64,000 bases of DNA from Aquimarina algiphila (GTDB lineage Bacteria > Bacteroidota > Bacteroidia > Flavobacteriales > Flavobacteriaceae), in contig NZ_VLNR01000023.1 in the NCBI RefSeq assembly GCF_007489275.1, positions 18,828 to 82,827 on the forward strand, given 5' to 3'. Shown here piece after piece: positions 43,595 to 53,593 of this stretch (positions are counted from its first letter, which is position 1; each line of letters opens with the position of its first letter). The notes beneath the pieces are model-generated. The model did not search any database and was not told the DNA's origin. It worked only from the letters and a program-made list of their open reading frames with translations. The position numbers and the translations under genes are program-made.

Positions 43595-45517
43595 ATGTTA
43601 AACATACATAACTTATCGATTTCGTTTGGGGGAGAGTACCTTTTTGAAGAAATAAGCTTCAGGTTAAATGCAGGAGATCGAGTAGGGTTGATTGGTAAAA
43701 ATGGTGCGGGTAAATCTACCATGCTTAAGATCCTATCCAAAGAACAAGAGCCGGATTCTGGTCAGATAGCAATGGATAAGGATATAAAAATAGGATTTCT
43801 AAAACAAGATATAGATTTTGTGCTGGGACGTACAGTTTTAGAAGAAGCATATGAGGCTTTTACTGAGATTAAAAAGATTGAAAGAGATATTGATAATATA
43901 AATACGCAATTGGCAGAACGTACCGATTATGAAAGTGAAGCATACAATCAATTAATTACTGATTTAAGTGATCATACACAGCACTATGAGGTTCTGGGAG
44001 GATATAATTATCAAGGAGAGACAGAGAGAGTGTTACAAGGGCTTGGATTTGCAAGAGAAGATTTTGACAAACTAACCGATACCTTTTCTGGAGGGTGGAG
44101 GATGCGTATTGAATTAGCAAAGCTTTTATTACAAAACAATGATATCTTATTGTTAGATGAGCCAACAAATCACCTGGATATCGAATCTATAATTTGGTTG
44201 GAGAATTTTTTAAAAAATTATGGAGGGGTAGTGGTTATTGTTTCGCACGATAAAATGTTTCTTGATAATGTTACCAATAGAACGATAGAAATTTCTTTGG
44301 GACGAATCTATGATTATAATAAACCATACTCTAAATATCTAATACTCCGTAAAGAAATTAGAGAACAACAATTAGCTACTCAAAAAAATCAATCAAAACA
44401 AATCGAACAAACAGAAAAGTTGATTGAAAAATTTCGAGCTAAAGCTTCTAAAGCTTCGATGGCACAATCGCTGATTAAGAAATTAGATAAGATCGATAGA
44501 ATAGAGGTGGATGAAGATGATAATGCAGTAATGAATATTAGTTTTCCTATACATATACAACCAGGAAAAGTAGTGATAGAAGCAGATGGTGTAGGTAAAA
44601 GTTATGGAGATAAAGAAATTCTTAAAGATATTGATTTACTCGTGGAGCGAGGATCAAAAATAGCTTTTGTTGGTCAGAACGGACAAGGTAAATCTACCTT
44701 AGCCAAAATTATAATTGATGAAATAACATATGACGGGGAGTTTAAATTAGGGCACAACGTACAAATAGGATATTTTGCTCAGAATCAATCAGAATATTTG
44801 GATGGAGAATTAACTGTTCATGATACCATGATAAATGCTGCAGATGAGAAAACACGTAGTAAAGTACGTGATATGTTAGGCTCATTCCTATTTAGAGGAG
44901 ATGAAGTAGATAAAAAAGTAAAGGTACTTTCTGGAGGTGAACGAAACCGATTGGCGTTATGTAAAATGTTATTGCAACCTTTTAATGTATTGGTAATGGA
45001 TGAGCCCACGAATCATCTGGATATTAAATCCAAAAATGTATTAAAAGAAGCCCTGAAAAATTTTGAAGGGACCCTGATCCTGGTATCACATGATAGAGAT
45101 TTTTTACAAGGATTAAGCAATACCGTATATGAGTTTAAAAACAAAAAAATTAAAGAATACCTTGGGGATATAAACTTCTATTTGGAAGAACGAAGACTAA
45201 ATGATCTGCGAGAAATAGAAAAGAAAGATAAGCAAGTAACATCTGTTTCTGATACAAAAGAAACTGCCAAACAATCCTATCAGGATCAGAAAAAGCTCAA
45301 ATCACTTAATAATAAGTTGAGTAATGTAGAATCTAAAATCAATAAATTAGAAAGAGAAATCAAGGAGATTGATGTCGAATTAGCAATTAATTATGACCAG
45401 ACTATAGCGCAGCCTGGTTTTTTTGATAGTTATCAGGCAAAAAAAGATAAATTATCTTCTTTGATGGAAGATTGGGAAGTATTACAAGAAGAAATTGATG
45501 CTATAAATGCAGTTTGA
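43595..45517 (+). CDS. ABC-F family ATPase
   Basis: This 640-residue soluble protein has two ABC domains without membrane spans: Walker A motifs GLIGKNGAGKSTM (about residue 32) and VGQNGQGKSTL (about 356), signatures TFSGGWRMR and VLSGGERNR, Walker B with LLLDEPTNHLD and VMDEPTNHLD, and a long charged inter-domain linker with a C-terminal coiled-coil (about 555-635). ABC-F proteins act at the ribosomal E site in translation control or antibiotic protection. The subtype (Uup or YbiT-like, or resistance type) is not certain. No operon partner is evident. Confidence 0.93.
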   Translation: MLNIHNLSISFGGEYLFEEISFRLNAGDRVGLIGKNGAGKSTMLKILSKEQEPDSGQIAMDKDIKIGFLKQDIDFVLGRTVLEEAYEAFTEIKKIERDIDNINTQLAERTDYESEAYNQLITDLSDHTQHYEVLGGYNYQGETERVLQGLGFAREDFDKLTDTFSGGWRMRIELAKLLLQNNDILLLDEPTNHLDIESIIWLENFLKNYGGVVVIVSHDKMFLDNVTNRTIEISLGRIYDYNKPYSKYLILRKEIREQQLATQKNQSKQIEQTEKLIEKFRAKASKASMAQSLIKKLDKIDRIEVDEDDNAVMNISFPIHIQPGKVVIEADGVGKSYGDKEILKDIDLLVERGSKIAFVGQNGQGKSTLAKIIIDEITYDGEFKLGHNVQIGYFAQNQSEYLDGELTVHDTMINAADEKTRSKVRDMLGSFLFRGDEVDKKVKVLSGGERNRLALCKMLLQPFNVLVMDEPTNHLDIKSKNVLKEALKNFEGTLILVSHDRDFLQGLSNTVYEFKNKKIKEYLGDINFYLEERRLNDLREIEKKDKQVTSVSDTKETAKQSYQDQKKLKSLNNKLSNVESKINKLEREIKEIDVELAINYDQTIAQPGFFDSYQAKKDKLSSLMEDWEVLQEEIDAINAV

Positions 45518-45738
45518 TTTTTTCTTAAATTTTAAAGAATCCATAAAATTAAATGTATAATTTACATTTTTAATATTCTCAATATGGTTTTTTTAAGAAT
45601 ACCGCATAATATAGGCGTATCTTCCTAAAGTAGTACAGAATACGGTATGTTACTTTTGTGATATTTTTATAGTGAGTAGCAGGTACAACTAGAATTTTAT
45701 AGATATTTTTGCGTTTGATAATTTAAAGAACGGTATTT

Positions 45739-46197
45739 ATGAATGATACAAAAGCCATAGATTTAAATGCTCATGCATTATCCTGGGTAGGCAAGATTCA
45801 CTATGATTTTGGGTTTTTAGTTCAAAAAGCATTTGGAGAAAATGGATTGGACTTATCCAAAGAACAATGGAGTGTTTTAAAACGCCTAAATGTAGATGAT
45901 GGACAGCCCCAAAATGACCTTGCATTTATTACACATCGTGATAAAACATCCATGACTCGATTAGTGAATACCATGGAAAGTAAAAAACTTGTTGTTAGAA
46001 AAAGTGATGAAAATGACAGAAGGGTTAATCGTATTTTTTTAACCGATTACGGAAAAGAAGTTATAGAAAAAGTACAGCCTATTATGTATGATCTTATTCC
46101 GGCGGTTCAGGAAAGCTTGGATGATGAAGAGATCGAAACCTTGATTGCGGTATTGAAAAAGGTAAAATCTAAGATTGCGCAAATCGCTGAAGAATAG
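45739..46197 (+). CDS. MarR-family transcriptional regulator
   Basis: This 152-residue winged-helix repressor has the MarR layout: a helix pair at the N-terminus, a DNA-binding part at about residues 52-110 (QPQNDLAFITHRDKTSMTRL, then MESKKLVVRKSDENDRRVNR with the wing) and a C-terminal dimer helix. It directly precedes an RND efflux operon on the same strand but is separated by a terminator, so it is a likely repressor of that operon (inference from position). An effector is unknown. Confidence 0.92.
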   Translation: MNDTKAIDLNAHALSWVGKIHYDFGFLVQKAFGENGLDLSKEQWSVLKRLNVDDGQPQNDLAFITHRDKTSMTRLVNTMESKKLVVRKSDENDRRVNRIFLTDYGKEVIEKVQPIMYDLIPAVQESLDDEEIETLIAVLKKVKSKIAQIAEE

Positions 46198-46221
46198 AGA
46201 GTAAGTATCATATTTTATTAT

Positions 46222-46253
46222 AAAAAGCACCCGTATTAATGGGTGCTTTTTTT
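46222..46253 (+). terminator. Terminator of the marR gene
   Basis: The hairpin AAAAGCACCC/GGGTGCTTTT (loop GTATTAAT) is followed by T residues, 25 bases after the stop. Confidence 0.9.
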
Positions 46254-46361
46254 GTGGTAAACCGCAGGGATTTAACTTTTATGAGTTTTTTAACTGCATC
46301 GCACTGCTATGGTTGATAGTTTTGTATGCGATTTTGCACTAAGTGCAGATACAATTATGCT

Positions 46362-47525
46362 ATGAGAAAAATTATACTTTCTATTCTTGGATTATTATTA
46401 ATTGTGGTTGCAGTATTTGCCGCCAAAAAGATTGTTGATAATAAAAGAAGACCCAAACCTAAACCTGCAAAAGTAATTAAGACTGTTTTTGTAGACACTG
46501 TAAAAAATACCACTATCCCCATTCAAATTGCTGCCAATGGTAATTTAACAGCAAAAAGAAGGTTGGAGTTATACTCCGAGGTTCAGGGGATTTTTAGAGG
46601 AGGAAGTCAGCTTTTTAAAACAGGTCAGCAATACAAACGTGGACAAGCATTAATAAGAATTGATGCATCAGAGTATTATGCAAGTGTACAATCGGCGAAA
46701 AGTAATTTGTATAATCTGGTTACTTCAATAATGCCTGATTTACGATTAGATTACCCAGAGATTTATGATAAATGGCAAGAGTATCTTAATACTTTTGATA
46801 TGAGTAAAGCGACACCAAAACTACCAGAAATCACTTCAGATAAAGAAAAATACTTTATAACAGGTAGAAATATATTTACCACCTATTATAATGTAAAAAA
46901 TCAAGAACAACGCCTAGCCAAATATACTATTTCTGCCCCGTTTGAAGGAGTACTAACAGAGGCTTTGGTTACTGAGGGAACTTTAATCAGACAAGGACAA
47001 AAATTAGGAGAGTATATCGATACGAGTACATACGAAATGCAGGTCGCTATCGGGAAAGAATATGGAGATTTACTTCAAGTTGGAGAATCTGTAGAACTTT
47101 CTAATCTTAATAAAACAAAAACATTTACAGGAAAAGTAGCCAGAATTAATGGAAGCGTTAATCAAGCTACTCAAACCATCACTACATTTATAGAGGTTGC
47201 TGATCCATCGCTTAGAGAGGGGATGTATCTAGAGGCTAATCTTGATGCAAAAAAAGAAGAAAATGCTATAGAGATTGATCGAGGATTACTTCAGGAAGGT
47301 GATAAGCTATTTGTTGTTAGAGATAGTATTCTTGATATTATAGATGTAAATCCTGTGTATTTCTCTGATAAAAAAGTGGTGCTCAAAGGAATTCCCGAAG
47401 AAACCATCATACTATCCAAAAGCGTTCCGGGAGCATATGCCGGAATGCTGATCAAGATCTATCAGGAAAAGAAAAACAATAATGTGCTTAGTGATACAGC
47501 CGCTGCAAGCGCAGCTAAAAAATAA
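46362..47525 (+). CDS. RND efflux periplasmic adaptor (membrane fusion protein)
   Basis: This is a 387-residue adaptor that links the RND pump to the outer-membrane channel. The frame runs 12 codons further upstream, but MRKIILSILGLLLIVVAVFA at 46362 gives a proper membrane anchor. Lipoyl/barrel-sandwich strands follow (LYSEVQGIFRGGSQLFKTGQ), then a short helical hairpin and a beta-barrel (SAPFEGVLTEALVTEGTLIR; EGMYLEANLDA). It is 5 bases before the pump gene in the operon MFP-RND-TolC. Confidence 0.92.
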   Translation: MRKIILSILGLLLIVVAVFAAKKIVDNKRRPKPKPAKVIKTVFVDTVKNTTIPIQIAANGNLTAKRRLELYSEVQGIFRGGSQLFKTGQQYKRGQALIRIDASEYYASVQSAKSNLYNLVTSIMPDLRLDYPEIYDKWQEYLNTFDMSKATPKLPEITSDKEKYFITGRNIFTTYYNVKNQEQRLAKYTISAPFEGVLTEALVTEGTLIRQGQKLGEYIDTSTYEMQVAIGKEYGDLLQVGESVELSNLNKTKTFTGKVARINGSVNQATQTITTFIEVADPSLREGMYLEANLDAKKEENAIEIDRGLLQEGDKLFVVRDSILDIIDVNPVYFSDKKVVLKGIPEETIILSKSVPGAYAGMLIKIYQEKKNNNVLSDTAAASAAKK

Positions 47526-47530
47526 CAGTT

Positions 47531-50500
47531 ATGCGTAAAATTATTGCTTATTTTATTAAGTATCACGTAGCTGTAAACGTTGTCGTGATTGCGTTTTTTG
47601 CCTTTGGTATTGCAGGAGCACTTTCTTTAAAATCTTCATTTTTTCCTTTAAGTGATTCTAAAAACATATCTATTAATATTACTTATCCTGGAGCATCTCC
47701 TCAAGAGGTAGAAGAAGGAATTGTACTTAAAATAGAAGATAATTTAAAAGGATTAGAAGGTGTAGATCGTGTGACTTCAATCTCTAGGGAAAATAGTGGG
47801 ACTATTAATGTCGAAATTGAAAAAGGAAAAGATATCGACTTTATGTTGTTGGAGGTAAAGAACGCGGTAGATCGGGTCCCTTCTTTTCCAGTAGGTATGG
47901 AGCCTTTAGTAGTAGCAAAGCAAGAAGCAATTCGTCCTACTATTAACTTTTCAGTAAGTGGTAAAGAGATACCTCTTTCAACTTTAAAACAAATTGCAAG
48001 ACAAATTGAAAATGATCTTCGAGGGATAGATGGGATTTCTCAGATTAATATTTCAGGATATCCGGCAGAAGAAATTGAAATAGCTATAAACGAAAAAAAC
48101 TTACTGGCATATAATCTTAGCTTCACCGAAGTTGCGCAAGCAGTAAGTCGAGCTAATATTTTAACAACAGGAGGAACCATCAAAACAGATGCCGAGGAAT
48201 ACCTCATAAGAGCAAATAACCGCTCGTATTATGGTAACGAACTTTCTAATTTGATTGTTCGTGCTGACGCTACAGGTCGGGCAATACGATTAAAAGACGT
48301 AGCAGTAATACGTGATCGTTTTTCAGAAACACCAAATGCCACATATTTTAATGGAGATTTGGCGGTAGATGTGCAGATTACAAGTACGAATACCGAAGAT
48401 TTGATTTCTTCAGCGGAAAAGGTAAAAGCATATATAGAAGATTTCAATCAGAAGTATAATAACGTTCAATTAAATGTTATTAGTGATCGGTCTATTACCT
48501 TAGTTCAACGTACAAAACTTCTTACAGAAAACGCGATCATAGGAATGCTATTGGTGCTCACTTTTTTATCCTTGTTTCTAAATACAAGATTGGCATTTTG
48601 GGTAGCATTTGGACTTCCTGTAGCTTTTATGGGAATGTTCATTTTCGCAGGACAATTTGATGTCACAATCAATGTACTTTCTTTATTCGGGATGATTATT
48701 GTTATTGGAATTTTGGTAGATGATGGAATTGTTATTGCTGAGAATATATACCAACATTACGAAAAAGGAAAAAGCCCTGTTCAAGCCGCAATAGATGGTA
48801 CAATGGAAGTAATTCCTCCAATTATCTCTGCAATTATTACAACCATATTGGCCTTTAGTATTTTTCTGTTTTTGGATGGTCGAATAGGAGAGTTTTTCGG
48901 AGAGGTTTCTGTGGTGGTAATTCTTACACTCACAGTTTCTTTAGTAGAAGCATTGATTATTCTTCCAGCTCATTTAGCACACTCCAAAGCCCTTAAGAAA
49001 CAAGACGCTAAGCCAAAAACAAGCATTGGTCAATTATTTGCAAAGCTGCGGTATATCAATACGTTTGGAGATAGTATTATGGGATGGTTACGTGATCATT
49101 TGTATAGCCCTTTATTACGTTTTACACTCCAAAACAAGTTTTTTATGTTTTCGGTATTTGTGGTTTTTCTGGTATTAGCAATTGGTAGTATAGGAGGAGG
49201 GATTGTTCGAACATCTATTTTTCCTCAAGTGGCCAGTGATCAGGTAAGAGTAACACTTAATATGCCTAATGGGACTAACCAAAAAACCACAGATAGTATA
49301 ATTTCTTTAATTGAAGTCAAAGCTGTAGAAGTCAATGAGGAATTAACCAAAAAGCATTTAAATGACCCTATATATGAAGGGAAAGAACTATTTAAAAATA
49401 TTATTAGTAACAGAGGTCCTGGATCTTCTGCCGCTGCATTAGTGATTAATTTATTACCAGGAGAAGAACGTCCTTCTGAGATATCATCATCTATGGTAAC
49501 TAACCTGATCAGGCAAAAAATGGGAGAGGTTACAGGAGTAGAAAGCTTGGTGTATGGTAGTGGTGGTAATTTTGGAGGAAGACCAGTTTCTGTATCTTTA
49601 TTAGGAAACAATATTGCAGAGCTAAAAGCTGCGAAAAAAGAGCTGAAAGAAGTCTTAGTTGCTAATTCTTTATTAAAGGATGTAACCGATAATGATCCCG
49701 CAGGAATTAAAGAGATTCGAATAGAATTAAAAGAGAATGCATACCTACTAGGGTTGAATTTAAACGATGTGATGCGCCAAGTACGAGCTGGTTTTTTTGG
49801 AGTGCAAGCACAACGATTTCAACGTGGTCAAGATGAGATACGGGTTTGGGTACGTTATGATCGAGATAATCGTTCCTCTATTTCGGATTTAGAAGATATG
49901 CGTATTAGTGCAATCTCAGGAGAAAAAATACCATTATCAGAGATCGCTAATTATAGTATTGAACGAGGAGATGTTGCTGTTAATCATTTGGATGGTCGTA
50001 GAGAAATACAAATTTCTGCAGATATTAAAAACCCTGAAACGACAAGCTCTACTGATATACTAGCAGAAATTCGAACGGTCACAATGCCAGAAATTCTGTC
50101 TAAGTACCCTACGGTAACCCCTTCTTATGAAGGACAGAATCGTGAAGCAGGTAAATTCTTAGGATCACTTGGTCCTGTAGGATTAACCGTCTTGGCTTTG
50201 ATTTATATTACAATAGCATTTACTTTTAGGAGTTATAGTCAGCCGTTATTGTTATTACTGCTAATCCCACTAAGCTTACCTGCAGTAGCTCTAGGACATT
50301 GGGCGCATGGTTTTTCAATAAATCTATTGTCTCTGCTAGGAATTATTGCACTTATAGGTATTATGGTTAATGATGGCTTGGTACTTATCGGTAAGTTTAA
50401 TAGTAACCTTCGGGAGGGATTATCTTTTGATGAAGCTATTTATGAGGCTGGTAGATCACGTTTTAGAGCTATTTTCCTAACATCATTGACTACTATAGCC

Positions 50501-50758
50501 GGATTAGCGCCATTGATTTTTGAAGAAAGTCGCCAGGCAAAATTCCTGATTCCTATGGCCATTTCTATTGCATATGGTATTGGTTTTGCCACTGTGTTGA
50601 CATTGTTGGTATTGCCGTTGTTTTTATCATTTAGCAATAGTGTAAAAGTAAGCTCAAAATGGTTAGCTACAGGAAATAAGATCACCAAAGAAGAAGTAGA
50701 AAGAGCCATTAAAGAACAAAAAGAAGAGGATGAAGAACATCATGAATTGCAAGTATAA
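47531..50758 (+). CDS. RND-family efflux permease
   Basis: This 1075-residue inner-membrane proton-driven pump has the family plan: a first helix (YHVAVNVVVIAFFAFGIAGA), a large periplasmic pore domain with YPGASPQEVEEGIVLKIED, five helices including the proton-relay Asp pair in GILVDDGIVIAENIYQH, a second periplasmic loop, and the C-terminal helix bundle with GIMVNDGLVLIGKFN. It is of the HAE1/AcrB type but the substrates are unknown. Its 3' end overlaps an alternative upstream start of the TolC gene; the chosen TolC start lies 11 bases after it. Confidence 0.95.
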   Translation: MRKIIAYFIKYHVAVNVVVIAFFAFGIAGALSLKSSFFPLSDSKNISINITYPGASPQEVEEGIVLKIEDNLKGLEGVDRVTSISRENSGTINVEIEKGKDIDFMLLEVKNAVDRVPSFPVGMEPLVVAKQEAIRPTINFSVSGKEIPLSTLKQIARQIENDLRGIDGISQINISGYPAEEIEIAINEKNLLAYNLSFTEVAQAVSRANILTTGGTIKTDAEEYLIRANNRSYYGNELSNLIVRADATGRAIRLKDVAVIRDRFSETPNATYFNGDLAVDVQITSTNTEDLISSAEKVKAYIEDFNQKYNNVQLNVISDRSITLVQRTKLLTENAIIGMLLVLTFLSLFLNTRLAFWVAFGLPVAFMGMFIFAGQFDVTINVLSLFGMIIVIGILVDDGIVIAENIYQHYEKGKSPVQAAIDGTMEVIPPIISAIITTILAFSIFLFLDGRIGEFFGEVSVVVILTLTVSLVEALIILPAHLAHSKALKKQDAKPKTSIGQLFAKLRYINTFGDSIMGWLRDHLYSPLLRFTLQNKFFMFSVFVVFLVLAIGSIGGGIVRTSIFPQVASDQVRVTLNMPNGTNQKTTDSIISLIEVKAVEVNEELTKKHLNDPIYEGKELFKNIISNRGPGSSAAALVINLLPGEERPSEISSSMVTNLIRQKMGEVTGVESLVYGSGGNFGGRPVSVSLLGNNIAELKAAKKELKEVLVANSLLKDVTDNDPAGIKEIRIELKENAYLLGLNLNDVMRQVRAGFFGVQAQRFQRGQDEIRVWVRYDRDNRSSISDLEDMRISAISGEKIPLSEIANYSIERGDVAVNHLDGRREIQISADIKNPETTSSTDILAEIRTVTMPEILSKYPTVTPSYEGQNREAGKFLGSLGPVGLTVLALIYITIAFTFRSYSQPLLLLLLIPLSLPAVALGHWAHGFSINLLSLLGIIALIGIMVNDGLVLIGKFNSNLREGLSFDEAIYEAGRSRFRAIFLTSLTTIAGLAPLIFEESRQAKFLIPMAISIAYGIGFATVLTLLVLPLFLSFSNSVKVSSKWLATGNKITKEEVERAIKEQKEEDEEHHELQV

Positions 50759-50768
50759 TACCCATATT

Positions 50769-52103
50769 ATGAGATTATTTTGTCTGCTATTTTTGATTTC
50801 TGGTAATGTGATAGCTCAGCAATTAACCAAGCAAGAAGCGATACGACTTACCTTAGAAAACAATTTTGGAATATTAATAGCCACCAATTCGATAGAAGTG
50901 GCCAAAAATAATAAAGGGATTCTTAACTTGGGATATTTACCCAGATTGTCTACCAGTGCTGGGGCAAACTATCAATCAGCAAATAGTACAACGTCTTTTG
51001 GCGGAGCATTAAATCCCAATACAGGAGAACCTCGTGCTGATATTGAGATTGAAGATGCAGAAACCCAACGATATAATGCAGGAATCGATCTGGATTATAC
51101 CTTATTTGATGGTTTGGGTAGATTTTACAATTATAAACGGTTAAAAGAAGAGTATAATCTCACAGAATTACAGGCAAGAGAAACAATCGAGAATACGATT
51201 CTACAGTTATTTACAGTGTATTATGAGGTCGCCCGATTATCTGAAAACGAAGGAATTTTAGAAGAAACGCTTCGAATTTCTCGTGAGCGTGTTTCACGAT
51301 CCAATTATCAATTTGAGTATGGTCAGAATACAAAACTCAATGTGCTTAATGCAGAGGTAGATGTAGCTAATGATAGTATTAATTTATTGAATACTAGACA
51401 ACAATTGGTCAATACCAAAAGAGATTTGAATGTAATTCTGGACAATGAATTAGAGCGTAATTTTGAAGTAGATACCATTATACAGTTTATCCCTAAACTC
51501 AAATTAGATGAGTATTTGGAGAAATCTACAGAAAATAATGTGACCCTATTACAAAATGAAAGTAATATCAAGATATCTGATTATGATATTAAGGTAAGTA
51601 AGTCAGGATATTTGCCAACAATAGGGTTAACCGGTTCGTATGGATGGAATGAAAATAGAAATCCACCGTCGGCATTCTTTCCTGGTAATGTTGCTGATAC
51701 CTATACGCTAGCTGCCGGAGTGAGTCTTACCTGGAATCTTTTTGATGGAGGTAGTACGATTACCAGAGTAAAAAATGCAAAAATAGCATTAGATAACCAG
51801 GAAATCATAAGAAGTCAAGTGCAGAAGGAGGTTAAGCGAGATATTGCCAATGCTCTTGGGAATTATGAAAACCGATTGAATGTATATAAAATACAGCAAC
51901 AAAATGTATTGACCAATCAAAATAACTTTGAACGTACTAAAGAGCGTTTTAAGTTGGGGCAGGTAACTTCAATAGAATTCAGGCAAGCGCAGATCAATTT
52001 AATTCTTGCAGAAACCAATAAGAATTCTGCGAAATATGATGCTAAGATTGCTGAGTTACAATTATTACAATTAACAGGACAATTGCTTAACGAAGAATTT
52101 TAA
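50769..52103 (+). CDS. TolC-family outer-membrane efflux channel
   Basis: This 444-residue channel completes the tripartite pump. The frame is open from 50730 inside the RND gene, but MRLFCLLFLISGNVIAQQ at 50769 is the true signal peptide. Two OEP repeats follow, with LTKQEAIRLTLENNFGILIA near the start, LDYTLFDGLGRFYNYKRLK, then the second repeat ISDYDIKVSKSGYLPTIG, SLTWNLFDGGSTITRVK and the helix ENRLNVYKIQQQNVL. It is followed by a palindromic repeat and a small gene. Confidence 0.93.
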   Translation: MRLFCLLFLISGNVIAQQLTKQEAIRLTLENNFGILIATNSIEVAKNNKGILNLGYLPRLSTSAGANYQSANSTTSFGGALNPNTGEPRADIEIEDAETQRYNAGIDLDYTLFDGLGRFYNYKRLKEEYNLTELQARETIENTILQLFTVYYEVARLSENEGILEETLRISRERVSRSNYQFEYGQNTKLNVLNAEVDVANDSINLLNTRQQLVNTKRDLNVILDNELERNFEVDTIIQFIPKLKLDEYLEKSTENNVTLLQNESNIKISDYDIKVSKSGYLPTIGLTGSYGWNENRNPPSAFFPGNVADTYTLAAGVSLTWNLFDGGSTITRVKNAKIALDNQEIIRSQVQKEVKRDIANALGNYENRLNVYKIQQQNVLTNQNNFERTKERFKLGQVTSIEFRQAQINLILAETNKNSAKYDAKIAELQLLQLTGQLLNEEF

Positions 52104-52109
52104 GTTTCT

Positions 52110-52147
52110 CTTCGACTAGATTGTCACACCGAGCTTGTCGAAGTGTT
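52110..52147. repeat. Dispersed palindromic repeat, copy 1
   Basis: CTTCGAC (52110-52116) and GTCGAAG (52137-52143) form arms around TTGTCACACCGAGCTT. A 26-base segment (52122-52147) is identical to 55253-55278. It resembles REP-like palindromes scattered through flavobacterial genomes (from memory). Confidence 0.65.
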
Positions 52148-52180
52148 TTGTCAATAGGAACGCGATAAAAAAAGGGAATC

Positions 52181-52363
52181 ATGTTCGAACATTTTTTTCA
52201 ATGTCCATATTGTTGGGAAGAAATATCAATGTTATTAGATCCTTCAATACCATATCAAGTATATGTTGAAGATTGTGAGGTGTGTTGTAATCCCATAGAA
52301 CTTCATCCCAGGTTCGAAGATCAGGAATTAATAGCTTTTGAAGTGTTAAATATTGAGCAATAG
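52181..52363 (+). CDS. CPXCG-type cysteine-rich small protein
   Basis: This 60-residue protein has two zinc-knuckle-like pairs, FQCPYCWEEI near the N-terminus and EDCEVCCNPIEL in the middle, then an acidic tail (HPRFEDQELIAFEV). This is the CPXCG-motif small cysteine-rich family found in many Bacteroidota and Proteobacteria; its role is unknown, and metal binding is expected from the cysteines. It lies between the efflux operon and the convergent leuB terminator. Confidence 0.85.
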   Translation: MFEHFFQCPYCWEEISMLLDPSIPYQVYVEDCEVCCNPIELHPRFEDQELIAFEVLNIEQ

Positions 52364-52379
52364 TAATATAAGTGTTTTT

Positions 52380-52436
52380 TGTCATTCTAGTGTAGGCTGG
52401 AATCTATGTATAAACATCATTGTATATGTTAGATTC
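52380..52436. repeat. Degenerate REP-like inverted repeat
   Basis: GTCATTCTAGTGTAGGCTGG and, further right, TTAGATTCCCGATCAA recall the two arms of the common flavobacterial 'GTCATTCCTGCG...GGAATC' palindrome, but pairing is poor. The assignment is tentative. Confidence 0.3.
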
Positions 52437-52460
52437 CCGATCAAATGCTGAGATGTTATA

Positions 52461-52506
52461 TCAAACAACAAACCCAAAGAAAACTTTCTTTGGGTTTGTT
52501 GTTTGA
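52461..52506. terminator. Bidirectional terminator, leuB / CPXCG gene
   Basis: The long perfect stem CAAACAACAAACCCAAAGAA with TTCTTTGGGTTTGTTGTTTG lies between the small gene and the convergent leuB. It is one of the longest hairpins in the window. Confidence 0.9.
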
Positions 52507-52519
52507 TCAATAACTGAAT

Positions 52520-53578
52520 TTAAATATTCTCTACCAGCCAATCTCCTACTTCTGTAGTTTTATAAGCTTTGTTGTCTCCAGAAAGATCTTCGGTTACGAT
52601 TCCTTCATTAAGAGATTTGTCAACTACCGCTCTAATTGCTTTAGCTTCATCATTTAACCCAAACGCTGTTTCAAACATCATTGCTGCAGAAAGCACAGTT
52701 GCTAAAGGGTTGGCAATGTTTTTTCCGGCTGCTTGAGGATACGATCCGTGTATAGGTTCGAATAAAGCTGTTTTTTCTCCCAGAGATGCAGAAGGCATAA
52801 GTCCCATTGAACCAGAGATAACAGAAGCTTCATCTGTTAAGATATCACCAAATAAGTTTTCGGTAATCAATACATCATATGAATTAGGCCATTGTACCAA
52901 ACGCATGGCTACTGCATCAACAAATTCATAACTTACTTCGACTTCTGGATAATCTTTCTCCATAGCCTGTACGGTTTCTCTCCAAAGCCTGGAGGACTCC
53001 AGAACATTAGCTTTATCAACGCAACATAATTTTTTACTACGTGTCATTGCCATTTCAAACCCTTTTTTGGCTAGACGTTGTACTTCTGCTCTTGTATAAG
53101 TACAAGTGTCATAAGCTGTGTTACCATCATCTTCTCTACCTCGTTTCCCAAAATAGATACCACTGGTTAGTTCACGAAGAAATATCAGATCTGTTCCTTC
53201 TATTCGTTCTTGTTTTAATGGTGATTTATCAATTAATGATGGGAACGTAAATGTAGGACGTACATTGGCGAACAGCCCTAATTTTTGACGCATCTTAAGT
53301 AACCCTTGCTCCGGACGTACTTTTGCAGATGGGTCATTGTCAAATCTGGGGTGACCAATGGCTCCAAATAATACAGCATCGGCATTCACACAGATTTCGT
53401 GAGTTTCATCGGGATAGGGTTCTCCTACAGCATCTATGGCGGCTGCACCAGTAAGAGCAGTGGTCCATTTTATATTATGATTATATTTTTTTGCAATCGC
53501 ATCACAAACTTTTACAGCTTGATCGATTACTTCGGGTCCGATACCATCTCCCGGTAACAGTGCTACGTTTAATTCCAT
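52520..53578 (-). CDS. leuB: 3-isopropylmalate dehydrogenase
   Basis: LeuB oxidises and decarboxylates 3-isopropylmalate in leucine synthesis (NAD+). The 352-residue protein shows VALLPGDGIGPEVIDQAVKV at the N-terminus, RPEQGLLKMRQKLGLFANVR, RELTSGIYFGKRG, NLFGDILTDEASVISGSMG and FEPIHGSYPQAAGKNIANP. The length fits the family (about 355). It is the last gene of leuC-leuD-leuA-leuB, 15 bases after leuA. Confidence 0.97.
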   Translation of the reverse strand: MELNVALLPGDGIGPEVIDQAVKVCDAIAKKYNHNIKWTTALTGAAAIDAVGEPYPDETHEICVNADAVLFGAIGHPRFDNDPSAKVRPEQGLLKMRQKLGLFANVRPTFTFPSLIDKSPLKQERIEGTDLIFLRELTSGIYFGKRGREDDGNTAYDTCTYTRAEVQRLAKKGFEMAMTRSKKLCCVDKANVLESSRLWRETVQAMEKDYPEVEVSYEFVDAVAMRLVQWPNSYDVLITENLFGDILTDEASVISGSMGLMPSASLGEKTALFEPIHGSYPQAAGKNIANPLATVLSAAMMFETAFGLNDEAKAIRAVVDKSLNEGIVTEDLSGDNKAYKTTEVGDWLVENI

Positions 53579-53593
53579 TTTTTATTCTAAAAA